Source: Mercurialis annua
Lineage: Eukaryota > Streptophyta > Magnoliopsida > Malpighiales > Euphorbiaceae
Length of the DNA stretch: 64,000 nt
Direction: 5' to 3'
NCBI RefSeq assembly: GCF_937616625.2
Contig: NC_065574.1
Location: 1,798,001 to 1,862,000, forward strand
Made by a program: the position numbers and the translations under genes. Shown here in pieces: positions 1 through 11,215 of this stretch (positions within the stretch are counted from its first letter, which is position 1; each line of letters begins with the position of its first letter). The notes beneath the pieces were generated by a model that had not been told where the DNA came from, did not search any database, and worked only from the letters and a program-made list of their open reading frames with translations.

Positions 1-49
1 AGTACATTCAGCATTCGAGAAACCAAAAAATCTCATAGAATGAACATAC

Positions 50-3000
50 CACGCCTCATTTTCACAACACCTCTGAATACTTCAATGTTGTTGTAGCACA
101 ATGCTAGGGTTCCAATGGACATGATCTAGCATTAAAAACATGCCAAATGAGAACCAAACTCTAATGAAAATATCAACAATTATCACTTACAAGAACAAAA
201 ATGAAAAACACAGAAGAGACGCATCAATTCAGAATTAAAAAGCAGCATGGATTTTGTTTCCTATGCATAGCTATGCGTGCATAAAAAGGTGTAGCTACAA
301 TTGCATGTGGCAAACCTTGGTTGATGTTAGTAAAATTTGTAAAATGGAGGAAAAAAAGATTCATTTAACCAACCCAGCTAATTTGATATGATTTGCTTAA
401 CCACGTAACAAAGGAATTTTCTATTCGGATCTTGTTTAAGATTTAAATAAAAAGAGACTATGATTCAATTGTCCTATTAGCTACACATGAGAGCAAAAAA
501 ATTAAAAGAGTTGTTTAAACAGATATAAAGCTCATCCCTTCAAGCTACCTAGTGTAAAACAAAGTCCAAAGCACAAAAACCATGTGAGACATGATACCGA
601 CATTTTCAAAAGAGTGGTTGCATATACCTGAGGGATGGCACAAAAACGAAATATAGCAGGATCCCGCAGTGCAGACATGTACTTCAAGCAATCATCCGCA
701 TGGATCAGAGCATTAGTAACCATATCATTCAAACATTGCACTGCCTTCTCTGAGTTCTCTTCATACTTTAAGTCCTGAGAAGCAGCGAATAGAGGAGAAA
801 AGGTTAATCATACAAGATAAAATAAGAAATCAAGTGCAATGTCGCCACTTAAAGAGAAATGGCAGCCACAAAATATTGATGTTAGCTAAAATGACAAAGA
901 AATGAAGATAAACAAACCTCGAGTTTATTAACATATTTGCTCCAGATTTGACGAGGCCAAAACATGCGTGACTTAGGTATCTCATTTATGTCCTCCAGAT
1001 AATCTCGAATAATGTTTATTTTCTGGGATGATATAACACAGAATGAGCAGCATGAGAAATTGATATCAAGATAATAGCCTAAATGTGATTCACTTAAGTA
1101 ACTTTGTGCATCATTGTAATACCTGAAGAAATAAACCCATTGAGTTGGAAAGGTCATCTGAGGCCAAATCTTCCTTTCCAGAGGCATGGAAAAGCTTGGA
1201 CAGTCCCAGTCCCACAAGTCCTGCTACATAGTGGCAATACTCGTCATAATCATCAATTGTTTCCACCTGCAAAATAAGACGTTCAAGGATATCGATGTGA
1301 ATGATTGTTTGTGCACACATAAATATGTAATATAAAATAAACAATAATAGAAATCTATCCTATTGATTCTGAGTCAGTTATTCGTTCATCCTATACTCCT
1401 GCGAGATGACACGTCATACCACTAACCTCTTTGCATATGAATTTAGCCATTCCTGCACCCATTCTTTTTGTGATATCCTCAATCGCCTCTTGGTAACTAC
1501 ACAAATTCACAAAAAAGTGATTAGATGCAGTTATTTATTCAACCAAAGCACATCCTAGAGACTCCAGATAGACCACACATGGGATGAGGGAGATTATATA
1601 TATTCCTCCCATTAGTGTTTATTAAGACCTAGTCCTTTTCATTTTTCTCTCCTTTATGCAACATGGACTCTCTGACTCACTCAATTTTTCAACAACATGA
1701 TACATACTTAATGACTCATTAATGTGAGAGTGCTCCACAAACTTGAGTAAATGGCCCAAGTGGATTTCCATTCCTAAATTGTTGCATTTTCAGCAGAGCT
1801 TAGGCATATCCATGAGGCTACAATTAGATTACAAGAGGAGTTCTTAAGATTTTAACTTATTAGGAAATAGGAAGGCAAACCATAATGAGTAAGATAAGTG
1901 ATTCACTGATACTAGAATAACAATAAAAAAGATGAAACTGTACAGGAATTATCAAGATTAAAATAAGTCTATCCTCAGATCTATAGAGGTGCCCATTAAA
2001 TGCAACAAAAAGAAATAAATGGAACCTTTTCCCAAGTTCAAGAAAAGCAGTTGAAACATGATGAAACTGGTCCATGAGAACTTTATAGTCCTTAGTGCCA
2101 CCTAATACATAAGAAATAATCAAATCAGAGCAGCACATAAATTTCGATTAACATATATAACCTGGGGTCTTCGGCATAAACTTCTGAAGCTAGTCAAGTA
2201 AAAAAGAAATTTGAAGATTTTCTGATACCAACTAATAAAAATAAATTAAGGAAAAAGAAGAACAGTTTTATGAGAATTCTCGATTTCTAAGCAATGAGCA
2301 TGAAAGATCCATTTGGAATTAGTTTAATGAGAATTCTCTATTTCTTAGCAATGAACATGAAAGATCCATTTGAATGGTAATTCCAGTGAGAACAGGCAAG
2401 TTTAAAGGTACCCAAATGCAAGAATGACCAAGAAGTTAATGAACTATAAAAGGCCAAACAATGACTGGATATATTAGAGTCAGTATGCATGCCCCTATGC
2501 CTGGAAAACAGCTGATTAAGAAGAAGTGGGATACACACATACAAAAAGATAAGATACCAAATCACTTTTAGCAACTGAATGATTCAGTGTAACCTTTTTC
2601 AGTTTGTAAAATTTAGAAAAACCACTAGTGAGAAAAATAGACTTACATGAAAAGTGCCATTCAGGATTGTATATGTGTTTGTAAAAGTCTATCAGAATAG
2701 GAACTTTGATATCTGTAGCTATGCTTGTATCATCCTCTGTAAAGAAAACATGAAAGGTTTTAAAGAAGATTCATTAACTCAGATGAAAGCATTATGAATC
2801 AAAGATCAGACAATTTTCTAAAGAAAAAAACAATGCTAGCTCAAGCAGACAACCAAATTTATTCCACATCCAACAAAATTCATTTGTTTTTTGTGTCAAA
2901 CTCCAAAATCAAAGCCTTTTCTCTTTCTATCTCTCACCCTCTCTCTCTCTCTTCCCTACTTATGCTAGTAAAACCTACAGTGATCACAGGGCTTGGCACA

Positions 3001-5326
3001 AAGGTGTATTGCTTTTCAGGATGACAAGATCCATCTATGTTTAAACCAAAATATATCTTGTACATCACAATGCAAAACAATGATTGTGAAATGACATTTG
3101 AATTTAATAAGCTTCCTGTTTTTTATGCATCAACAACTGACACATGCTAGCAACTTAGCATGTTGAAAAGCTTCCTGTTTTTTATGCAGCAACAACTGAC
3201 ACATGCTAGCAACTTAGCAGGTTGAAAGTTAGAAAACTCAGGAAAGAACAAAATAAACATAAATTCCAGTTTTAATCACAAAACTTGCTTCCACTTTAAC
3301 TCCAGTAAACTAATTACTAAGAGCACATTTAATGCTAGAGCTAGCAACTTCTGATGCAGCTTGGAGCTGGATGATGAAACCGCATTCAAGAAACCTTTTT
3401 AGGGAATGAGTGCAGAAGACAAAAATGATATACTTCAACAAGCCATATTCCATGTATTATACATTTTGTAAGATAATTGAAACAGAAACGGTTATAGAAC
3501 AAACCAACAGTATCAAGGGCTCGAAGAACCAAATAGAATATGCAGACCTGCAAAACACAAAGCAACAAGAAAGTTTAGAAACAATTGATGTATTTAGATA
3601 GATGAAACACAACCTTGTAAATATGTCTCATGTTAGCAACTAAATGCATTTTGATTGATTAACAGTCCGGTAAACATCTCTCACAAACTAATATGAATAA
3701 TGGAAGGTAAAAATGGAGAAGTACTGTACTGTGCTAAATGCTTATTTGAAATTCAGTTGACTAACTAAACCCAGAGAGATGCATAAAGAGGTTATATTTA
3801 TATCTAAGTGGACTTGAGGAAAATGGAGCGAATTTTTGACTTGAGAGGATCCATTCCCATATTTATTGGATAAATATATCTAAAGTACAAGCGACTGCGT
3901 TATTTCACATTAAGAGACATAAATGATGCATAAGTTCCATCCATATAGTTTTAAAAAAATTCCAAACATGACCAAGCAAGCAGCCAATAAGGACTAGATA
4001 AGTTATTGTTAAAACAATTTAGACAGTGACATCAACTTGACAACCAGTCCATTTCATGAACATGATGCATGTACATACTTTTTGAATTATATGGACTGAA
4101 CGTACAGTCAGCTGACATGCGCAATTCTTTGAACAATATGAATTAAAAGAACAGTAACATGACATGCATAAGAACCAACATTTGCATAAATTCATTGCTA
4201 AACTTAATATTAAACATTGTACTCAAACTATCCAGCTACCGCCGATTAAAGACCAGGATGCACGTTAAATAAGTAATTAAGCTTGCATAAACCAATTGCT
4301 AAAATGAAGATAAGATGTTGACTTCAACCTAACCACTACCAACCACCATATCAAATACATGATGCATGTGCAACATCCGACTTTTAACAGAATCATTAAC
4401 ATTCAGCTTCCGAAGGAGTCATCAAGTATACAGCATTGGGCATTTTAATATGGAAATATCACTGTCAATATTTACAAGACCAGAAAAGTCAAAAAAAAAA
4501 AAAAACTTTTCAGGCATAATTTGCAATATTCTAAAGCTGTTTGACATTTTTCAAAAACAGAGAACAGTCGTTTGCTCAAAGGTCAAAAAAACTCATTTCG
4601 CTTCTGATACTGAAACAATTCTCTGAATAAAAATTATTCAATCACACCTGTTTTAATGCTATTCCGTTTCCAAGTAATTTTCATAAACTTTCCTCCAAAA
4701 GAACTGGATACATCAACAACTATACTAACACCCAAATCATTTAAAAAAAATAAGCAGAAGATTTCCAACAAAAAAAAACAACAATTGAACTGGGGAAACA
4801 TGACACTTTAACACAGACATGGCGAAACAGAAACAGTGTTATTTTAAAGTTTCCTATGTAAAAAAATGAAATTTCATGTCCGAAATGTCAAGTGTCCGAA
4901 AGTTCCCGAAACAGGACATGTTGATGGAATGAAGTGCTTGTGCTACCTACTCACTTTCCTTTTCCTCCAAGGTACACATCAATTCCAATAAAATTAACTT
5001 AACAAATGTAACATCAACGGTCAAAACTTCAACAGTATGATCTGAATTTTTCAGCAAATTTTTCAGAGAACTCTAGCTTAACAATCAACGAATATAAAAA
5101 CGCAATTAAAACAGAATAAAAACAAACTTACAGCATCACGAAGCTCAATGTCGAGCTGCTGAATAACAAGAGCAAAGCTACGAGAAACTTTATGAAGCAT
5201 AGAGTAACAGAATCCCCAGTGAGGCTGCGGTGGGATCTGCTTCTCTGCATGCCTTGCTGCCATTTTTAGCTTCAATAGTGGGTACAAATCATCTGGGTTT
5301 CTCAAAATCGCTCCCAAACTTCCCAT
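50..5326 (-). CDS. SQS: Squalene synthase (farnesyl-diphosphate farnesyltransferase), 3' end outside window
   Basis: The enzyme joins two farnesyl diphosphates head to head and reduces the product with NADPH to squalene, the first committed step to sterols and triterpenes, at the ER membrane. Nine exons are visible: 5132-5326, 3505-3547, 2647-2736, 2026-2101, 1427-1496, 1123-1266, 918-1022, 628-774 and 50-125. They give residues 1-315 in one open phase. The first Asp-rich motif DTVEDD is at 77-82, split by intron 2; the family signature around YCHYVAG is at 168-174; the second motif DYLED is at 213-217. The start is the family-typical MGSLGAIL. Plant enzymes are about 410 residues, so about 95 residues, including the C-terminal membrane anchor, must lie left of position 1; bases 1-49 are intron 9 after a GTATG donor. 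No break is seen in the visible part. Intron 1 (3548-5131) holds a hAT-type MITE and introns 2 and 3 hold duplications. Family assignment is secure. Confidence 0.96.
2271..2384. repeat. 57-bp tandem duplication in squalene synthase intron 3
   Basis: Two copies of a 57-bp unit (2271-2327 and 2328-2384) share TGAGAATTCTC and CATGAAAGATCCATTTG with a few mismatches. They lie wholly inside an intron. Confidence 0.8.
3109..3226. repeat. 59-bp tandem duplication in squalene synthase intron 2
   Basis: A 59-bp unit beginning AAGCTTCCTG occurs twice head to tail (3109-3167, 3168-3226) with only two or three differences (for example ATGCAT versus ATGCAG). The near identity suggests a recent event. Confidence 0.9.
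4790..4955. mobile_element. hAT-like MITE, family H1, in squalene synthase intron 1
   Basis: The right end GTGCTACCTA and the internal motifs TTATTTTAAAGTTTCCTATG and GTCCGAAA match the better preserved copies at 21591-21702 and 26809-26983. The left end is degenerate and no target-site duplication is clear. It lies between exons 1 and 2 of squalene synthase. Confidence 0.65.
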
Positions 5327-5500
5327 TTTTAATTCTTTCAGTTACAATTAGATCCCTGCCCAATTGAGATTTCTTTTGATTCTGAGAGAAATTTGAATCG
5401 AATCGAATCAAATCAAGTTCAACCACTACTCAGATTGAGAAGAAGAAGAAGAAGAAGATTAAAGAACTGGCAATTAATATAGAGAGAGGCTAAAACTGAG
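5327..5500 (-). promoter_or_regulatory. Squalene synthase 5' leader and TATA box
   Basis: Upstream of the squalene synthase start codon, reading leftward, the sequence holds a TATATTAA box (plus-strand 5474-5481), about 150 bases before the ATG. It is followed by a CT-rich leader with a TTC microsatellite (plus-strand GAA repeat, 5438-5457). The TATA position implies a leader of roughly 120 bases; this is inferred, not mapped. A diverged copy of this same stretch occurs at 14014-14215. Confidence 0.6.
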
Positions 5501-5707
5501 ACGGCTTAGTCCAAATAATGTGAGTTGATTTAAATAATTTAATAATGGTGTTAGTGTTGTGTTTGGCTGGAATTAAATCAAAATTAAACAAAAAAAGTCA
5601 TAATTTAAAAGAATGTGTTAGGCGACTCCATCTCCATGAAAATACCTATAGCTGTTTATATATGCGGACATTAAAAAGTCATAGCGTGGACTATTATAAA
5701 AATGAAA

Positions 5708-6328
5708 TGAATAAAGGGTTAACGCGCCCCTAACTTATGATACGGGGTCATCTAAATTAATTTATACTACCTCCGTTCTTTTTTAGTTGTCCATTTAGCC
5801 AATATTGCACATATCAAGATAGTGCTTCTTTTGTCTCAATTTATAAAGAAAAATACTAATATAGCCCTATTAGTTAATAAATGCCTTTTAAATTAAATCA
5901 TACGGTCATTTATTAGGGATGGGTAAACTTGGAAGATAAGTAGCTAATATCACATGGAATTACTAAATGGACAACTATTTGTAGACAAATAAAATTGGCT
6001 AAATGGACAACTAAAAAAGAACGGAGGGAGTACTTTTTTTAACAACGAACCCCAAAACTCTTTAATTTTGGGTCAGATAACCCCATAATTATATTTTTAA
6101 AACGTATAAAATATAAAACGGAGACGAGGAATACAAAAAAGCAATTAAATATTTCCCTAATTGTTGCGATATAATTATTCTAAATCTATTTTTTAAAATA
6201 AAAAATATAAATTATCGGGTTATTTGACCCAAAAATGAAGAGTTTTGAGATTAGTTGCTCAAAAAGGTATAAATTGGGTTAGATGACCCCGTGTCATAAG
6301 TTCAGGGGGCGTGTTGACCCTTTCTTCA
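5708..6328. mobile_element. MITE family X, copy A, interrupted by a Stowaway element
   Basis: Long terminal inverted repeats start TGAATAAAGGGT at 5708 and end as its near complement at 6328. Both arms share the GGGTCATCTAA and AAAACTCTT motifs over about 100 bases. Removing the inner Stowaway (5767-6030) leaves about 355 bp. This matches the uninterrupted second copy at 33301-33660 in length and sequence. No coding capacity. Confidence 0.8.
5767..6030. mobile_element. Stowaway-type MITE inside MITE X copy A
   Basis: A 264-bp element has terminal inverted repeats of about 37 bp beginning CTACCTCCGTTC on the left and CTCCCTCCGTTC on the right (read inward), with essentially one mismatch. It is flanked by TA dinucleotides (5765-5766 and 6031-6032). 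CTCCCTCCGT ends with TA duplication are the signature of Tc1/mariner-derived Stowaway MITEs. Confidence 0.92.
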
Positions 6329-6831
6329 AAATAAAATTTATTGACGAAATATTATACGGTATTTTTTTAAAAAGTTATTTAATTTATTTACCGCGCTATC
6401 TAGATTTTGAATTCCTTTTTATTTTTTATTTACTAAAATTATCTTGTTTAGTTTTTTAATTTAAAAAATGTTTGTTTTGCTTTTTTACGTTTTATGTCTT
6501 TTTTATGTCTTTTAGTTTTTTATATTTCTGGTAGAGTTATTATGGTGTATTTGTGGTGTTTTAATAGTATATTTATAGTGTATTTGTAATTTTTTAATGT
6601 AAATACATCATAAAAATATAAATTAATTCGTTTGGTATGAAATAAGTACCAAAAAAATTACAAAACCACTATAAAAACATAAACCAATCCATTGTGTACG
6701 AAATCAGTCGCATCAAAATAATAGAACAATTATGTAAATAAGAAAATAATTGAGAACAAGAGAACAATACATCTATAATAATTTGTGTATATAAAACCTA
6801 AAAAAATCTAAACAATTATAAAAAAAACAAA

Positions 6832-6996
6832 AGACGACGTCGAGGAAACCAACTAAAGAAAAATGACATTGAAGAAAACAGCGGAAAAAAGACAATGTCG
6901 AGAAAACCAGCGAAAAAAAGACAGCGTCGAAAATATCATAAGAAAAAAGACGACGTTGAGTATACCAGCGGAAGAAAGACAACGTCGAGAAACCCA
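6832..6996. repeat. About 29-bp minisatellite with GACGTCG-like core
   Basis: Five to six imperfect copies of a purine-rich 29-30 bp unit, of the form GAAAACCAGCGAAAAAAAGA followed by CAGCGTCGA, run head to tail. An open frame spans it only because the unit length is near a multiple of three; it is not a gene. Confidence 0.7.
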
Positions 6997-7158
6997 TCAG
7001 AACAACCACAGAAAAATAATCAAAAAATACCAGTTTTTTTATGCTCGTAGATCTGAAAGGCGGTTGCTTAATAAAAAGAGATTTGAGAAGAGAGAAAGAA
7101 AATAATAAAGAAATCTGAGAGAAAAAAAAAAGAGGTGCGATTATAAAGAAAAATTATA

Positions 7159-7441
7159 CTCCCTCCGTCCCAATAGAGTTGTCCACTTTGAGAAACTTTT
7201 TTGTCCCAAAACTCTTGTCCGCTTTCAAAAAATAACTTATTTTTACACTCAATTATCATATGTTACCCCTATTTAAAATCCACTAATGAGTAAATTGAAA
7301 GTAAATTACAAGTGGACCCTATATTAAATAGTGGTATGACAAGAAAAGTAAGAAAATTTTTACAAAATTCATAAACAATAATTGTTTTTCTTAAACAGTG
7401 TGATAAAGGCAAAGTGGACAACTCTATTGGAACAAAAGGAG
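7159..7441. mobile_element. Stowaway-type MITE (family S2), copy A
   Basis: A 283-bp element begins CTCCCTCCGTCCCAATAGAG and ends with a near-complementary arm (CTCTATTGGAACAAAAGGAG), flanked by TA (7157-7158, 7442-7443). A second copy of the same family in the opposite orientation is at about 33068-33701. Confidence 0.9.
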
Positions 7442-7611
7442 TATATGAATAAGTGAAGTCATAATTGAAAAAGATTTATTTTTATAAATAAAATTAAATA
7501 TAGGGTAGTGAGAAAAATTACCAAAATATGGGTGGGTTGTAATTATTTTTCAAAAATGAGGAAACTTTTAAATAATTCTAAATTTATTAAGACTGTTATT
7601 AAAATATTTTT

Positions 7612-7705
7612 TTTAATAATTAGAGAAGACGAGCATTTGTAGAAAAAATTGAATTCACGACTTAGCAGATTGTTGTCTAACACTTTAAACTATATGCTAA
7701 TTCAT
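7612..7705 (-). mobile_element. Degenerate tRNA-derived SINE
   Basis: Read on the minus strand, the stretch has diverged A-box-like (TAGTTTAAAGTGTTAGAC) and B-box-like (GTCGTGAATTCAAT) segments. They have the same order and spacing as the SINE at 10664-11203. The tail is T-rich on the plus strand. Confidence 0.5.
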
Positions 7706-7722
7706 TGAGTTTATTAATAATA

Positions 7723-8357
7723 CTCATTCCATTTCTAAATACTATTTGTCTTTATAGTGAAAAACACAAATTAAGAAAACAATTAATGCATGATAAAATT
7801 ATTAGACTATTCCCATTATTTATTGCACATTCAATTATTCATTTTATAAATTTCAACAAAAATTAGATTTATTTTATTGGAAAGAGGAGAAAATTAAGAG
7901 AAATAACATGAAAATTCTAAATAAATTTAAAAGTCCTCATAAATTAAGTAACAAATGAGGTTATTTTAGATAAAAATTAATACTCTCCCGTCACAAAATA
8001 ATAGTCCATTTTCTCATTTCCAAATAGTTTAAGAAACACAATTAATGCTCTAAATTTTCACAACTTTATTTTTATTTTTTCTATCATGCCCTTATTAAAT
8101 GGCATGTCTAATTTATTTTTTAGGCTAATGACAATAAATGATAAACATTAAATAAAAATAAAGTAGAAAAATCAACACTTTAAATTGTGATCTATAAGAA
8201 ATGTGGACAACTATTTGGTATAAAAAAAGAGAAAAGTTAACTATTATTTTGGGACGAATGACCGAGGAAGTGTAATATTTTAAATTTTTAGAAAGAGAAG
8301 TATTATGGAATTTTTTTAGAACTTTAGAAAGATAAAATATTTTAGTAACGGAGGGAG
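7723..8357. mobile_element. Stowaway-like MITE interrupted by a second Stowaway-like MITE
   Basis: The outer ends are CTCATTCCATTTCTAAATAC at 7723 and its approximate complement finishing ACGGAGGGAG at 8357, both next to TA. Inside it, 7983-8270 has its own ends CTCTCCCGTCACAAAATAAT and a matching right arm (CTATTATTTTGGGACG), preceded by TA. I read this as an insertion into an insertion; the inner right boundary is degraded. Confidence 0.65.
7983..8270. mobile_element. Inner Stowaway-like MITE
   Basis: The left arm is CTCTCCCGTCACAAAATAAT and the right arm contains the complementary ATTATTTTGGGACG. The left TA is at 7981-7982, while the right flank reads TGTA. No open frame. Confidence 0.65.
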
Positions 8358-8835
8358 TATTAAATAAATAATTATCATGTTTTGATTAAATTAATAAAAT
8401 TTAAAATAATTATATTTTACACGTTTATTAAAAAATAAATGCAGCTGTTCCTACACTGTTCCCACGTTAAAAACTCACATCAGGGTTATCTTTTCCTAAT
8501 AGTTTGTGTTCATAAGCAAATTTGGGATTGATATCTGATTACCACTTTTTCTCTATTTAATAATAAAGTTTTCTTTAGTTTTATCAAAATTTGTTTGTAT
8601 CCTACAAATAATTAATTATTTCCTTTTATTAGGACGATAATAATATTAAAGAGAATGGCCACTATATTACATAATAAATCATTATAAAAGATATGATAAC
8701 TTCTCTAAAAAAGAATCGTGTATGAATTTAACGGGTTATTTTATGAGTCATCTAATTACACATTCAATTATTAAATTAAAAAAATAAAACAAAATAATAA
8801 TAGACGGCATTAAATATAGCTATCGAAAAGATATT

Positions 8836-8910
8836 TACTATCCACATTTTACCATCACTTTTTTATGAATAAAAAAAATAAAAAAAAGTGACATTAAAAT
8901 GTGAATAGTA
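8836..8910. repeat. 75-bp inverted repeat (hairpin)
   Basis: TTACTATCCACATTTT at the left is complementary, with few mismatches, to AAAATGTGAATAGTA at the right, around an A/T-rich loop. It is either a very small MITE or a chance hairpin. Confidence 0.6.
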
Positions 8911-8958
8911 GGAAAAACAGCATCATATAATTATTTTTTCTTTCAAAGCATATACTAG

Positions 8959-10276
8959 TGTTTCCCTGTTTTTTAAGAAAACGGTTGGTGCCTTTGAAGT
9001 GTGTGCGGGCGTGCCAGAGGTTGGACCTCAAATTGGAAATTAAAGATTTATCAAGCGATTGTGACAGATTTTCAAAGGACGTAAAAAATCTAAACGTTCG
9101 TAAAGAAAAACTCTTGGAGAAACTTTGAAAATAAGAATAAACTTCTGCAATTAAAATCTAAAATTCAACACTGTAAATGAAACTACTGCTGCAATAATGT
9201 TAAAAACAAAAGATTGAAATTGCGAAATCTGTAAAGCGTTTACAAAGGATTGCATAAAATAAAAGCTTTTGGTGTTGATAATCTCCTGAGAGTATTGAGT
9301 TTTTGTTGAATTTGGCTGGGGGTTCAAATCGTCGTCTTCTTCTCTCTTTTATAGCGTTTGTAGAAACTGCCTGATGATAACTGCCTCTTTAACTGCCCAC
9401 GTCTTCACAGCGCTTCCCACTTCTAAAAACTGCTCCTGAAAAATCGCTTTACAAAAAGCACGTGACTTCCTGGACCTTGGCCAATTGAGCTTCTGGGCTT
9501 CTTCTTCTAACGGGCTTCTGGCCTTTTGATTCTGAAATTCTCTTTTCCTCCAAGATCAGGTCAAGGTCAAAAACAAAACCTTTGAGAAATCTCTTGGAAA
9601 TATGAAAATCAAATGAATTAACTTCTCAAATCTCTTGGAATTAACTTCTGACAGTCAAATCTCTTAGAATTAACTTCTGACCGTCAAATCTCTTGGAATT
9701 TAACTTTTATAGTCGAATCTCTTGGAAATCTCTTGAAAAAGTCAAATCTCTTAGAAATCTCTTGAAAAGTCAAATCTCTTGAAAATCTCTTGGAAAAGTC
9801 AAATCTCTTAAATCTCTTGGAATTAACTTCTGACCGTCAAATCTCTTGGAATTAACTTCCGACAGTCAAATCTCTTAGAATTAACTTCTGACCGTCAAAT
9901 CTCTTGGAATTTAACTTTTATAGTCGAATCTCTTGGAAATCTCTTGAAAAAGTCAAATCTCTTAGAAATCTCTTGGAAATCTCTTGGAAAAGTCAAATCT
10001 CTTAAATCTCTTGGAATTAACTTCTGACCGTCAAATCTCTTGGAATTTAACTTTTACAGTCGAATCTCTTGGAAATCTCTTGAAAAAGTAAATCTCTTAG
10101 AAATCTCTTGGAAAAGTCAAATCTCTTGAAAATCTTTTGGAAAAGTCAAATCTCTTGAAATTAAATCCTCCACGTCAAATCTCTTGAAATTAAATCCTCC
10201 ACGTAGCTTTTTGTATCTTTTTAATAGAATATGGCTTTATGGCCTTCGGGCCATATTTTTAATTTTGGCGTAAACA
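8959..10276. mobile_element. Solo LTR of an LTR retrotransposon
   Basis: The 1318-bp element begins TGTTTCCCTG and ends GGCGTAAACA, so its termini form the TGTTT/AAACA inverted pair of an LTR. It is flanked by a perfect 5-bp target-site duplication ACTAG (8954-8958 and 10277-10281). No internal region, primer-binding site or polyprotein is present, which is the product expected from LTR-LTR recombination. A possible TATA (CTTTTATAG, about 9345) lies inside. The GC content and sequence differ clearly from the AT-rich flanks. Gypsy or Copia origin cannot be told. Confidence 0.85.
9588..10200. repeat. Higher-order minisatellite within the solo LTR
   Basis: The core AAATCTCTTGGAA recurs about every 15-35 bases, alternating with spacers such as TTAACTTCTGACCGTC and TTAACTTTTATAGTCG. 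These build a larger block of roughly 170-190 bp that repeats about two and a half times. Confidence 0.85.
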
Positions 10277-10663
10277 ACTAGTAATTAGAATGTCATAATC
10301 ATCTTAGCAAACCACGTCAACATACTCTATCTCATTACTTAAATTGAGAACAATATTAAAATTTAATTTGATTTTTATCTGGTAGTGTAGGAACTCAATC
10401 AAATTGTCGAGGAAGAATAAGAATTAGAGTAATTTTTAGGGAGGTTTTTTTTTTCTTTTACAAAAGTGTAGGAAACTGAAAAATGATTTTCATTTTTACC
10501 AATATTTCTCCTTGAACGAGGTAACATTAGGTGTTTTCCATTAGTTCTTTCATAATCTTGTAGGAAATTGAAAAATAATGTTCTGTATTAAAATGTATAA
10601 GTTCTTTTTAGTGCAATATTTCAATATGAGAAATAGAAGTTGGTTAGCCAATTCATTTGGGAA

Positions 10664-11203
10664 GTTTTTTTTTTTGAAAATTCAGATAGAGAGAGCGCTT
10701 GTGCGAGGAATCGAATCCACGACCTAGCAGTTTACTGCTAAACGCTTGGTAATTGATTCTGAAAATTACTGAACTTTTAAATTTTTATATTTCAGTCAGT
10801 AAACTATTTTTTTTTATTTTGATCACTCAACTTTCATTTTTCTTCATTTTGGTATTTTCCGACCAAAAATGCTTAGGTGGCAGCCGGAATTAATTTTTTT
10901 AACCTGAAAACATGCCATATATGCATTATTTGATCTAAAAACTCATTTTTAAAATGAAAGTATGTATGTGTGATAAATTTTCAAAGTAAAACTTGTAAAA
11001 TTTGGTTGTCACATGTCAACTTCCGACTGCCACTTAAGCATTTTTGGCCTGAAATATCAAAATGAAAAAAAATGAAAATTCAGTGATCAAAATGAAAAAT
11101 AAATAGTATAGTGACTGAAATGAAAAATTCAAAAGTTAAATGATGGTGAGAATCAATTAGCCGCTAGACGTTTATACCATTTGAGCTATAGTTCATTGAT
11201 TTT
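10664..11203 (-). mobile_element. tRNA-derived SINE, interrupted by a long-TIR MITE
   Basis: On the minus strand the element starts with a Pol III A box (TAGCTCAAATGG, plus-strand about 11178-11189). It continues to a B box (GGATTCGATTCC, about 10707-10718) and ends in an A-tract (plus-strand T-run, 10665-10675). It is flanked by a perfect 12-bp duplication TTCATTTGGGAA (10652-10663 and 11204-11215), as left by LINE-assisted retroposition. Bases 10751-11158 are a later insertion between the two boxes. Confidence 0.85.
10751..11158. mobile_element. Long-TIR (Mutator-like) MITE inside the SINE
   Basis: Both ends start AATTGATTCT when read inward. The arms stay complementary for about 140 bases (shared TTTTGATCACT and CCAAAAATGCTTA motifs), leaving a short middle. 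No coding sequence. The target-site duplication is unresolved because the SINE bases beside it have diverged. Confidence 0.75.
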
Positions 11204-11215
11204 TTCATTTGGGAA

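Noticed and set aside
6863..7105. 80-residue Lys/Arg-rich plus-strand frame
   Set aside because: Produced by the 29-30 bp purine-rich minisatellite, not a nuclear-targeted protein.
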